Assembly (NCBI RefSeq): GCF_017316305.2
Contig: NZ_CP147250.1
Location: forward strand, 1,874,001 to 1,938,000
Direction of reading: 5' to 3'
From: Enterococcus sp. DIV1094
GTDB taxonomy: Bacteria; Bacillota; Bacilli; Lactobacillales; Enterococcaceae
DNA length: 64,000 nucleotides
Shown: in pieces, positions 26,723-36,500 of the stretch
Position numbering within the stretch: position 1 is the first letter of the stretch
Layout of the letters: each line of letters starts with the position of its first letter
Translations under genes and position numbers: made by a program
The notes under the pieces: generated by a model
Told to the model about the DNA's origin: nothing
The model's database searches: none
What the model saw: the letters and a program-made list of their open reading frames with translations, nothing else

Positions 26723-27983
26723 CAAACAAAAATATTCCCAATGGTTGCTTTATTTTGTAGGCGTCTTTCCGCTTGTCGATTTTATGAACGGTGTATTTTT
26801 AAGTGAAGGGATTTCGATCCCTATTGGAACCTTCTATCGCATTGTTTTGTTTATCATACTACTTTTCTTATTTATCAATCATCTAGAATTAGTTACCAGC
26901 GTTTTTGGATTATTGATGATTTTAAGTATGTTTGTATATTTTTTACTGTTAGCCATTCAAACGATCTATTTTGATAATTCATTTAGTACGTTGTTTAGTG
27001 ATGCTAGCGCAGTAACTAAATATTTATTATGGTTTCTGATTGCTTTACTATTTTCTAAAATAGCTGAACCTAAGCTGACTCAGTTGTTTATTGCAATCGA
27101 TAGTTTATTTGTGGTGGGTTTGATCGTTCCTTATTTTTTAGGGTTAGGTAATTTTACCTATGCCAACTCTAATGCAGGTTATAAAAGTTTTTTTTATGCA
27201 ACCAATGATTTAACCTACGTTTTAGTTATTTTGTGCACTCTGTTGCTTTTTGTGCTAATTACTTGTTTTACTAAAAAGCAATGGCGTCCTTTATTTTATC
27301 TGTCATTACTCTATTTGGCAAATTGTTACTGTCTCCTACTGATTGGAACGAAGACGGGGATTATTTATAGCATTGCTAGTTTGATTGTTACGATTTTATA
27401 TTTACTCTTCTTTAAATCTGATATCCCTTTCCAAGTAAAGTTTTTACTTTCGCAATTAATATTAATTGGTGTTGGGTTTAGTTTGTTTTGGGGAAAAGAT
27501 CTATTTATCGGAATGATCCAAGGAACGATTGATCGAATGACTTATTTTTATGATTTATACGATGGAAATTGGATCAAGATCCTTAGTAGTTCCAGAAGTA
27601 TTTATTTTGAAGATGCGATGGCTAATTTTATGGAATATCCAAATAATCACTGGATCTTTCTCTTTGGATTTGGCGTTGAGAATCGCTGGGAATTTTTTGG
27701 ACGAGCTGGGGGATATATTGAAATCGACTTTTTGGATACTTTTTTCTCATATGGAGCAATAGGTTTGCTTGTCTTTCTTTTACCACTGGTCTATTTGATT
27801 TATCGTATCTTCAAGATGCGATTATTTAATAAGTATGCTTTTTTGTTACTTGTGACATTTGGGTTTGCAGCGACTTCGGGTCATGTATTTTATTCTGCAA
27901 TGTCTGCGACTATTTTAGGTTTGATCGTATCGAGATTATTACGAGAGGAAAGTGAAAATGAATATCTTAATGATAGGGCCTAG
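26682..27983 (+). CDS. wzy: Wzy-like polysaccharide polymerase
   Basis: About 433 residues with roughly 12 membrane spans and a larger outside loop near residues 285-350, as in Wzy polymerases and O-antigen ligase relatives. Sequence similarity in this family is low, so the call rests on topology and position. The start is uncertain. The ATG at 26682 follows AGGA closely, an ATG at 26691 is as good, and a TTG at 26709 has AGAGG at a fitting distance. All overlap the WecG-like gene. It would join repeat units outside the membrane under control of the CpsC-like protein. Confidence 0.75.
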   Translation: MSLMKRGNPLLEDSKQKYSQWLLYFVGVFPLVDFMNGVFLSEGISIPIGTFYRIVLFIILLFLFINHLELVTSVFGLLMILSMFVYFLLLAIQTIYFDNSFSTLFSDASAVTKYLLWFLIALLFSKIAEPKLTQLFIAIDSLFVVGLIVPYFLGLGNFTYANSNAGYKSFFYATNDLTYVLVILCTLLLFVLITCFTKKQWRPLFYLSLLYLANCYCLLLIGTKTGIIYSIASLIVTILYLLFFKSDIPFQVKFLLSQLILIGVGFSLFWGKDLFIGMIQGTIDRMTYFYDLYDGNWIKILSSSRSIYFEDAMANFMEYPNNHWIFLFGFGVENRWEFFGRAGGYIEIDFLDTFFSYGAIGLLVFLLPLVYLIYRIFKMRLFNKYAFLLLVTFGFAATSGHVFYSAMSATILGLIVSRLLREESENEYLNDRA

Positions 27984-28983
27984 TATTGATGCGAAGGGCG
28001 GGATGTCAACAGTCATCAAGAATATGTATGAATATGAGGGAGAAGACCAAATCAAAGTGGTGAGTAATTGGCATGAGAAACACCGTATTTCACTATTTTT
28101 AAAAAATATCTTTACAATTAGAAAAACAATAAAAGAAGAGAAGATTGATATCGTACATTTCCACGTAGCACAAAAAGGAAGTTTTTATCGTAAGAGTTTA
28201 TTACTATTTTTATTGCCTAAAAAGGTAAAATCAGTGTTCCACATCCATGCTTCACAATTTGACTTATTTTATCACGAAGCATCAAGACGAAAAAAAAGAA
28301 TCATCAGAAAGTGCTTAGGTCGAACGGATTTGATTGTTGCAGTTTCTGAAAGTTGGCAGAAGTTTTACCAAAAAATAACTGATACACCGGTTGAATTCGT
28401 GAATAATGCAGTGAAAATGCCACAAGAAAATCAGTATCAGACGACAGCAAAGCGGATATTGACGCTAGGAAGAATCGGTGAGCGAAAAGGTTCCTATGAT
28501 TTACTTAAAGTAGCAAAAATCGTGGGTGAGTTTTATCCAGAAGTCGTTTTTGAGTTATATGGAGATGGGGAAGTGGAACACTTTCGGCAGTTGACCCGTC
28601 AGTTACCAAATGTAAAAATCAATGGTTGGGTTGATCAGGAAGAAAAGGGTGAATTGTTTCAACGAACATTGTTACATTTCTTGCCCTCTTATAATGAAGG
28701 GCTACCGATGGCTATTTTAGAAACAATGAGCTATGGCATTCCCAACATTACGACTAACATTGGAGGAATCCCACAGCTCATTGAGAATAATGAGGATGGT
28801 TTATTGACGGAACCCGGTGATGTAGAAGAAATGAGTCACAAAATCCTCCAGTATCTCGGAAAAGTTGCGACTGAAAAAGCCAGATTTTCAGAAAAAGCTT
28901 TTAAAAAAGTAAAGAAGGATTTTAGTTTAGATAGCTATATGGAGAAGTGGCATCGTATTTACGTTCGTTTGATGTCGCAATGA
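27958..28983 (+). CDS. Family 4-type glycosyltransferase
   Basis: 341 residues from the ATG at 27958, which sits at a better distance from GAGAGGAAA than a GTG two codons upstream. The N-terminal MNILMIGPSIDAKGGMSTVI and FHIHASQFDLFYHE, then ILTLGRIGERKGSYDLL (about 165) and LPSYNEGLPMAILETMSYGI (E-x7-E, about 242-261) mark a GT4 retaining transferase. It overlaps the polymerase gene by 26 bp and ends 22 bp before the convergent regulator gene. The linkage is unknown. Confidence 0.9.
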   Translation: MNILMIGPSIDAKGGMSTVIKNMYEYEGEDQIKVVSNWHEKHRISLFLKNIFTIRKTIKEEKIDIVHFHVAQKGSFYRKSLLLFLLPKKVKSVFHIHASQFDLFYHEASRRKKRIIRKCLGRTDLIVAVSESWQKFYQKITDTPVEFVNNAVKMPQENQYQTTAKRILTLGRIGERKGSYDLLKVAKIVGEFYPEVVFELYGDGEVEHFRQLTRQLPNVKINGWVDQEEKGELFQRTLLHFLPSYNEGLPMAILETMSYGIPNITTNIGGIPQLIENNEDGLLTEPGDVEEMSHKILQYLGKVATEKARFSEKAFKKVKKDFSLDSYMEKWHRIYVRLMSQ

Positions 28984-29005
28984 TGCCCATTGAATTAGCA
29001 GTTAC

Positions 29006-30550
29006 TTAGCTAGTTTGAATTGAATGTTGATAGTTTTCTAACACTAGCTTTTGTAACTCTTTATAAATTAAATGAATGTCGTACTCAGAAAAATGATTTT
29101 TATAATTTAAATAGATAAACGAACTCTTTTGAAAATTATGGGCTTGTGTATTCGTCGGAAGTGTAGATATCACTAAATCAATCTCATCATAGAAAGAGAC
29201 ATTCGATTCTAATTCTTCAATCGAATAAATATTAAGATTGAAATAAAGACTAAACATTGATTCTATGTGTTTTTTCAATGACCAACGAATCATTGAGGGA
29301 TAATCTGCTTCAAAATAGATTTGGATTTTCTGTTCTAAATAATAGAGCGGGTGAAAAATTTCATATAATAAAGCATATTTCTTTCTTAAAAATGAGTTGT
29401 TTAAAAAGATAGGATTTAGCGTTTCTTGATACATCAACTCCATAAAATGATCAATACGATTTAAAAGTTGTGGATATAGTGCTTCGAATACATCATCCCC
29501 TTCAATGGGATTCTTATCGATTTTCGGGAAAATTGAAATTTTGTAGTGGATTGCAAAAGCACTTGTTTTAAATCTTATTTTCTCGCTGTCTGGTAGTGAT
29601 TCAAGGTCTAAGTTGAAGTATTCAATAAAATTAGTTTTAAATGTTGTATAATAATAATGACTCTCCGTATGATAATTTTCGTGTAAACCGAATATATCAG
29701 TTTTGTTGACGAATCGTCGATAAAACGTTCCTTTCGTTTGGAAATAGAACAACCAAAATTGAATCTCTGAATCAGAAATGAGAAAATGCTTTTTTATCAT
29801 CTCCTGTATTTGTGAATTTTCCATTAATTCTGAATTGATTCGTTGGTAATTGTAATCAAATTCTTCTAATGAAATATAATGATTTTGAAAATATCTAGTT
29901 ATATTTATAGCCATAAAAAAACATAATTGTTCTTTTGCTTGGATGCTAAATGAAGCACCATATTCGATGCTCATATCATTTAATAAATCATGAAGTTTAT
30001 TTTTTGATATATTTTTAAAAGGCCAATACAATCCTTTATACGTATTCCAGAAAAACTCATGAAACATATATCGTATATTGTGTTCTTTACCAGAAATATA
30101 ATAGGTTGATTTTTTAGAAGTTATATTGATATTTAAAGTTTTAAACAACTTTTTTAATTCATTGATCGTTCTTCTAATTGTTGAAATACTTACATAATTC
30201 TCATAAGACCACTTTGTAATATTCAAACGATTCTCAAAAAAAAGAGTATGAATGATTTTAATGGCTATATTATCTTTGATTAGCCACAAAATAAATTTTT
30301 GAATGATTAAAGGATCTCTAGCATGCAAAAACGTTCCTCTACCTTTTGAAAATTCCATCGTTAGTTCAGAATGATCGAATAATTCTAAATCCCTCTCTAA
30401 CTCAGCAATATATTTTAGCGTAGTTTTTCTTTCTAGCTTCGTTTTTTCGGCCAATTCGCTTGTAGTGATCCAATCATGGTTATTGTAAAGTATGTTCACT
30501 AATGTGATTTTTTTCTTGATGTTTTTCCCATAAACGTGTTTGATGTCCAT
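29006..30550 (-). CDS. Mga-like transcriptional regulator 2
   Basis: 514 residues. An N-terminal HTH (WITTSELAEKTKLERKTTLKY, quoted up to the second helix; about 26-46), a second HTH (ENYVSISTIRRTINELKKLF, about 117-136) and a long helical PRD-like part match the Mga/AtxA group, as does its length. It reads against the polysaccharide operon and converges with it at 29.0 kb without a clear terminator. The neighbour on the same strand is a lipoprotein gene. Its target is unknown; the polysaccharide or adhesin genes are candidates by position. Confidence 0.85.
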   Translation of the reverse strand: MDIKHVYGKNIKKKITLVNILYNNHDWITTSELAEKTKLERKTTLKYIAELERDLELFDHSELTMEFSKGRGTFLHARDPLIIQKFILWLIKDNIAIKIIHTLFFENRLNITKWSYENYVSISTIRRTINELKKLFKTLNINITSKKSTYYISGKEHNIRYMFHEFFWNTYKGLYWPFKNISKNKLHDLLNDMSIEYGASFSIQAKEQLCFFMAINITRYFQNHYISLEEFDYNYQRINSELMENSQIQEMIKKHFLISDSEIQFWLFYFQTKGTFYRRFVNKTDIFGLHENYHTESHYYYTTFKTNFIEYFNLDLESLPDSEKIRFKTSAFAIHYKISIFPKIDKNPIEGDDVFEALYPQLLNRIDHFMELMYQETLNPIFLNNSFLRKKYALLYEIFHPLYYLEQKIQIYFEADYPSMIRWSLKKHIESMFSLYFNLNIYSIEELESNVSFYDEIDLVISTLPTNTQAHNFQKSSFIYLNYKNHFSEYDIHLIYKELQKLVLENYQHSIQTS

Positions 30551-30741
30551 TCCGCATTCCCTCTTTTTTATAGTATTTATTAAAAAATATTATTTATCAC
30601 ATAAATGAAACAATACCAAATATATAAAGAATTCAAAATCAATAATTGGAATATATAGTGGTGTAAACTGACCATAGGATAGTTGTTAATATCAGCATAT
30701 CGAAAATAGTTATAATTACAAAATAGAAAGATTTGATGATC
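30551..30741. other. Upstream region of Mga-like regulator 2
   Basis: AT-rich, about 190 bp, with no gene. It would hold the regulator's promoter on the minus strand, but no clear -35/-10 pair was identified. Confidence 0.35.
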
Positions 30742-30791
30742 AGCAAAAAAGCTCGCACTACATTGTTAAGTAATGTGCGAACTTTTTTGCT
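30742..30791 (-). terminator. Terminator after the lipoprotein gene
   Basis: A long near-perfect stem (AGCAAAAAAG, TCGCAC and their complements) with a T tract on the minus strand, just past the stop of the lipoprotein gene. It could act in both directions. Confidence 0.85.
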
Positions 30792-30818
30792 GTTTAGTGT
30801 ATTTAATATTTAGAATGC

Positions 30819-31307
30819 TTAATTTTTATTTAAATCCCAGGCTATATGTTTTTGATCGCTTACGAGATAAATTAGCTGTTCGATGGAATCATTTTTGTTC
30901 AATTCAAAATAAAGATCTCCTTCAATTTCTTGGTTAGCATCTAATTCTTGTCCAAAAACAGTGTAGTTTGTACTTACACTATGTTGTTTACCATCTTTGG
31001 TCTCTAGAGAAAAATCAATTGATCCTAAACCTTTAGTAACTGAGGAGATATTTTTACCTTTCACATGGAACGTATATAGAATCTTATCTCCTTTTTCATC
31101 TGTTATCGCTTTTTTCTCTGGTTTATTTATCGTGATTTCCAATCCATCAATAACAGTTGCTTTTCCTATACCATCAACTTTTTGAGTTTCTATATCTAAG
31201 GCACTACTAGAAGTAGTTGTTGTTGCGTGATTGTTGGTATTTTTGCAACTAGTTAAGATAGGTAGGGATAACAATAATATTGTACTAAACAGTAGTAATT
31301 TCTTCAT
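30819..31307 (-). CDS. Lipoprotein with a DUF4352-like domain
   Basis: 162 residues. A lipoprotein signal with lipobox LTSC (Cys about 21) is followed by a Ser/Thr-rich linker and a beta-sandwich-like domain (about 45-160; DGLEITINKPEKK, YTFHVKGKNIS, SIDFSLETKDGK) in the style of the DUF4352 or telokin-like family found in Gram-positive lipoproteins. The function of that family is not settled. It is attached to the outer face of the membrane. AGGAGG precedes the start. It stands between two Mga-like regulators. Confidence 0.75.
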   Translation of the reverse strand: MKKLLLFSTILLLSLPILTSCKNTNNHATTTTSSSALDIETQKVDGIGKATVIDGLEITINKPEKKAITDEKGDKILYTFHVKGKNISSVTKGLGSIDFSLETKDGKQHSVSTNYTVFGQELDANQEIEGDLYFELNKNDSIEQLIYLVSDQKHIAWDLNKN

Positions 31308-31549
31308 CTTTATATTTCAACCTCCTTGTATTTCTTTGCTATTTTAACAAACTTCTATTTTTCATACGTTCATCTTCTGGAATCAAAAGAGACAGATTTA
31401 GGTAGGTTACATTTCATGGATTACCAAGAAAGTACAATAATACTGAGTTGATTAATGAATGGTGGATCATACGGTAATAAATGAACATAAAATCAGTTTA
31501 ATATTGTTAGACTAAAGATGTAAAAAAACTATGTGGATTTCAAATAGAG
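31308..31549. other. Gene-free region between the divergent lipoprotein and regulator genes
   Basis: About 240 bp of AT-rich DNA with no open frame of note. It must hold the minus-strand lipoprotein promoter. Confidence 0.35.
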
Positions 31550-31591
31550 CAGAGCAGAATGGAGAATCTATTTCTGCTCTGTTTTATTTTG
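31550..31591 (+). terminator. Orphan terminator
   Basis: CAGAGCAGAA (31550-31559) pairs perfectly with TTCTGCTCTG (31572-31581) and is followed by TTTTATTTT. No plus-strand gene lies just upstream, so it may end a short non-coding transcript or act as a leader attenuator for the regulator gene at 31759. Confidence 0.7.
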
Positions 31592-31758
31592 GATCTAGGT
31601 TTTTAAGGATTTATATATAACAAATATTATATATATTCATTTAAAAAAAAGTTATTTTATATAAAAAAAGTTAGAAACCATACTTTTTCCATTTTTAAGT
31701 AGAGGTATCCTATTAATGGGACTGTAACACCTAACTTAACTAATAAAAGGAGGATCGA

Positions 31759-33192
31759 ATGCAATTAGAGTTTTTTTTAGAAGATAAGGAGAGAATCAAA
31801 TTAGCTATTTTGCGCTACATTGAGTTAAAAGATAGGAGTATTGAGGTTAGGGAACTTGCTTCATTTATTGAGATCACTGAAACAAGATTAAAAAAGTTTC
31901 TTGATGAGTTAAACAATGAACTTTATCAATTTGAATCGAATGCTCATATCCACAGTGATGGTGTCATAGTCCACCCAATCAATATAGATTATTCGATTGT
32001 AAAAAAATTCCGCTTGACTTATTACAAAGAAGCACCAACTTTTTTATTATTTAAAGCTTTTATCGAAGAAAACATGACTGTCAAGGAATTTAGCATTCGA
32101 CACTATTTTGCTCTCCCAACTGTTTACTTGAGACAGCGAACGATAAAAAAATTTTTATCAAAACATAATCTTGAAATAAAAAATGGCAAAGTAGTAGGAA
32201 ATGAAATCATTATAAGAAATCTTATTTTTTCTGTATTCTTTGACATTTATAACGGAATTGAACTTCCTTTTACAGAAGAAATAAGAAATCAGATCAAATC
32301 TTTATCTGAATATTTAACATTTCTTTTCCATTTACGATTAAGTAAAACAGAACAGGTAAAATTAAATTTGTTAATCGGTATCTTAATATGTAGAGAAAAA
32401 AATGGTTTTTCTTTAAGCAAAGAAGAAGATTTTTTTATTTTTTTGACAAGCTCGGATATTCAACTTGTCATCGATAAAATAGCTGATTTTTTGTCTATTG
32501 AAGATGAGACGAAGAAGTGTATTGAAATTCGCTATTTATTAGGTTTTTTGAAGTCATTAGGTGTAGACGAAGTACCTGTTGTGATCCAAACGTCAAAGTT
32601 TGAAGATATTGATGAAATAAGTATAAATCTAGCAAGTAAAATCACCTCTGAATTAAAAATAAATGAACACAAAAATCGTATATCTTTCGAAAATAACTTA
32701 ATTGCGTTAAATAGGTATCATCAAATTTTTGATTTTACTTTGTCTTCCTTTGCTTCAAGTAATCAAAGAGATTATTTTTTGGAATCATATCCCAAACTTA
32801 GTAAATCGGTTACGAGAGCCTTAACAATTTATAAAGAGCAATTGCATTTTAGCGATGAGACAAGCGTCAATCAACTTTTTTTTGAGTACGTATTTTTACT
32901 AATCAATCATTTTGCTTTTATTGAAATACCTGTTTATGTTTGTGTTGATTTTTCTTTGGGAAATTTATACACGAATTTTATTCAAAATCAAATTCAAGGA
33001 TTTAAAAATCTAAATATTATTGTAGAGAATCGCTTAACCTCAAAAACAGATATTTTTGTTTCAGATTCTGTTATTGAGAATTTATCGATTACACAAATCA
33101 TCTGGAAAAGACCACCTACTCCAAACGATTGGGAGGTATTTGGAGATGCAATTATAGAGGTAAAAAGACAAAGAGAAAAGGATGTAAATTAG
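31759..33192 (+). CDS. Mga-like transcriptional regulator 3
   Basis: 477 residues. ATG follows AAAGGAGGATCGA. The N-terminal part has an HTH (IEVRELASFIEITETRLKKF, about 29-48) and a second one around residue 115, followed by PRD-like helices and an EIIB-like end (about 390-475). It belongs to the Mga/AtxA group. It lies directly upstream of, and in line with, the small secreted protein and CnaB adhesin genes, the classic position of an Mga activator beside its target. The stop codon is immediately followed by the TTG of the next gene in the same frame. Confidence 0.85.
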   Translation: MQLEFFLEDKERIKLAILRYIELKDRSIEVRELASFIEITETRLKKFLDELNNELYQFESNAHIHSDGVIVHPINIDYSIVKKFRLTYYKEAPTFLLFKAFIEENMTVKEFSIRHYFALPTVYLRQRTIKKFLSKHNLEIKNGKVVGNEIIIRNLIFSVFFDIYNGIELPFTEEIRNQIKSLSEYLTFLFHLRLSKTEQVKLNLLIGILICREKNGFSLSKEEDFFIFLTSSDIQLVIDKIADFLSIEDETKKCIEIRYLLGFLKSLGVDEVPVVIQTSKFEDIDEISINLASKITSELKINEHKNRISFENNLIALNRYHQIFDFTLSSFASSNQRDYFLESYPKLSKSVTRALTIYKEQLHFSDETSVNQLFFEYVFLLINHFAFIEIPVYVCVDFSLGNLYTNFIQNQIQGFKNLNIIVENRLTSKTDIFVSDSVIENLSITQIIWKRPPTPNDWEVFGDAIIEVKRQREKDVN

Positions 33193-33504
33193 TTGAAATT
33201 TTTATCTGTCATTCTATCCATATTACTGATTGGTAGACAAGGAGTATATCCACTAAGTCAGGCGTCGCGAATAAAAGAGATTTCACTAAAAAAGAAAATC
33301 GATTCTTCGAGTCAATCGCAACAGTTGTTTTTTAATGAAGAAAAACAGATGATAACGATTAGTAATACCAAAATCTCTTTGTCAAACAAAGAGAAATTAA
33401 AAATAGCAAAAGAACTTCAGCGAATAGAGGATGATTTAGTTATTTTAGAAGCAGATAACTACCTAGTAACAAGCCAAATAAGACACAACTGGGTAAATCA
33501 ATGA
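33193..33504 (+). CDS. Small exported protein of unknown function
   Basis: 103 residues starting with TTG right after the TAG of the regulator gene; AAAGGATG lies about 10 bases upstream. A hydrophobic signal-like N-terminus (FLSVILSILLIGRQGVYPL) is followed by a charged, probably helical part (NKEKLKIAKELQRIEDDLVI) with no recognised family. Because the frame is the same as the regulator's, occasional readthrough would fuse the two. It sits 45 bp before the adhesin gene and is probably co-transcribed with it. Confidence 0.6.
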   Translation: MKFLSVILSILLIGRQGVYPLSQASRIKEISLKKKIDSSSQSQQLFFNEEKQMITISNTKISLSNKEKLKIAKELQRIEDDLVILEADNYLVTSQIRHNWVNQ

Positions 33505-33549
33505 AATGTTTATCAAAGAATATCTTATTAAGTGAAAGAGGGTACAAAA

Positions 33550-36500
33550 TTGAGGAATAAAAAGGCTACATTTTTTTTAAATCTATTAACTAGTATTATC
33601 TTGATAATCGGTCAACTTGGATTCTTACCGTTGATTGGAAGTTCATCGGAAATCAGTCCAAGAATTGTTGGAGATGATCCAGGAATTTCTATCAGTGGTC
33701 CTAGTATTATTGAGTCACGGCAACAAGTTGAATTAAATATTCATTTAGCTTCTTCAGCAGGCGGAATCGACGAGGATGGGAAAATACAAATCTCGATTCC
33801 CCATGAAATTGTTCAAGATGAAAGTGATCTTTTAAATAAACTGATTATCGGTGAGCCATTCTATTTAGATGATTCTTCCTTGACCAAGGATAGTCAGGGA
33901 GATTACGTCTTGACGGTGTTTTATGATCATACCAAGATATCTCAAACAGATGCTGTAGGCTATACATTTACGATTAAATTTATTGCTCCGATTTTTAATG
34001 TTGGGGATGAAAGTATTCCTGATTTTGTCGAATTTCCTGTTGAATTTTATAAGGGGAATAACTTAGTCAGCAGCGATCAGCTGAATTCCGAAGTACATCG
34101 ACTAAATAATAGCTTACCTAATCTTTCAAAGTGGAGTACGAGGCCCAAGAAAATAATTGATGGAAATGAAGTTGCACTAATGAGCCTAGATAAACCTGCA
34201 TCAAATATCTATGCAATAACAGTCAATTATGACCAAAAATCTATGAAAAATGTTAAGCTTACGGATACCATACCAGAAGGGACTCAGTTAACCGATCCAG
34301 ATACTTATATACCCGCAGTTGGGGATCTAACACCCTATCAACATATAAGAATTGCTAAAGTAACTTCTAGAAAGGCAGATGGTACCCCAAATGAGTGGAA
34401 GTATGTAACGAGTGAATTATCTAACAAAATAACTGTGAATAATCAAGGATTTACCATTGATTTCGGCGATGTTACAACTGAAGACAGTTACGTTGTCATG
34501 TATGGGGAAGAAATACTAGGGAATCCAACACCGGCAGAATTTGGTGTGAAAAATAATCATGCAGCAATCTATTCAAATGATTCGCTTGTTTCAAGTTATG
34601 ACTCAGCAATGGCTTTGGACGAATCAAGTTACAGTGGTATTTCTTTAAATAAAAAAGTGGAACAAACTACGCTAGCAGATACAGAAGGGATTTTGGATTA
34701 TACATTGACTTTGAAAAGTTCAAGCGGTAGTATCCCAGCTGGAACTGTGATAAGTGATCCACTTCCAGACTACACAACCTATCAAACAACTGTTTCAAAA
34801 AACGATACAAAAGTATCGGATGCTGTGTATGATTCTACAACTAGAAAAGTTTCTTATACCTTATTAGATACTTTAGAAGAAGGTGAAAGCTTAACTATCG
34901 TATTTAATGCAGTTTATAATAATAAAGATGCACAAGCTGGGGATAAAATTATCAATAAGGCGTCAATCAACTATAATGGTACGAGTATATATAGTAATGA
35001 TGCTGTGACGATATTAGATGGAAGCGCGTATCTAACTAAAATAGCTTCTGAAAATAAAAATCCATTAGCTGGGGCCGTTTTCAAAGTAGTAGATAGTAAG
35101 GGGCAGACTGTACTTGAAAATCTAGTATCTGATTCAAGTGGAAAAGTTAATACAGGTTTACTTCCGCCAGGTGATTATCAGTTTATCGAAACCCAAGCGC
35201 CAGAAAATTATGCGATCGATCCAACACCTGTTTCATTTACAGTCGTCTCTGGACAAGAAGTTCCTGTAGTGTTATCTAAAACCAATTCCTTAGATACAGG
35301 AGGAGTGGTTCTCACGAAAACGGATGATCAAAGCGGAGAAGGTCTAGCTGGCGCAGTCTTCGAGTTACAAGATAAAGAAGGGAAGAAACTGCAAAGTGGA
35401 TTGACGACTGATGCAAGTGGGAAACTAGCAATCGATGAGTTAGCGCCAGGTGAATATCAGTTGGTAGAAACAAAAGCGCCAACCGGTTATGACCTAGACA
35501 AGAAACCAGTCAGCTTCACGATAGAAAAAGGGCAAACCGAAGCGGTAGAAGTAACGAAAACGAACCACTTAACTCCAGGAGGAGTGGTTCTCACGAAAAC
35601 GGATGATCAAAGCGGAGAAGGTCTAGCTGGCGCAGTCTTCGAGTTACAAGACAAAGAAGGGAAGAAACTGCAAAGTGGATTGACGACTGATGCAAGTGGG
35701 AAACTAGCAATCGATGAGTTAGCGCCAGGTGAATATCAGTTGGTAGAAACAAAAGCGCCAACCGGTTATGACCTAGACAAGAAACCAGTCAGCTTCACGA
35801 TAGAAAAAGGGCAAACCGAAGCGGTAGAAGTAACGAAAACGAACCACTTAACTCCAGGAGGAGTGGTTCTCACGAAAACGGATGATCAAAGCGGAGAAGG
35901 TCTAGCTGGCGCAGTCTTCGAGTTACAAGATAAAGAAGGGAAGAAACTGCAAAGTGGATTGACGACTGATGCAAGTGGGAAACTAGCAATCGATGAGTTA
36001 GCGCCAGGTGAATATCAGTTGGTAGAAACAAAAGCGCCAACCGGTTATGACCTAGACAAGAAACCAGTCAGCTTCACGATAGAAAAAGGGCAAACCGAAG
36101 CGGTAGAAGTAACGAAAACGAATACACGTAAAGCTAACAGTATTTTGCTAGAAAAAATAGACAGCCAATCTGGTGAAAAATTGGCTAATGCCTCATTTAT
36201 GATTAAAGATCAAAAAGGGAAAATAGTTCAAAAAAATTTAAAAACTGATTCATCTGGACATCTATCAATTGAAGGTTTACCTGAAGGTAGTTACGAATTG
36301 ATTGAGACGAAAGCACCAGAAGGTTATATTTTAGATGATCGTCCGATAGCTTTTAATATCTCAAAAAGAAACGAATCAGTTGAACTAACAAAAGAAAATG
36401 ATCCGAAAAAAGTAAATCAAAAGACGGATGAAAGCTTTCCTAAAACTGGTGAACAAAGACAACCTTTACTCGTTTTATTTGGAGTGCTTATCCTCATTTT

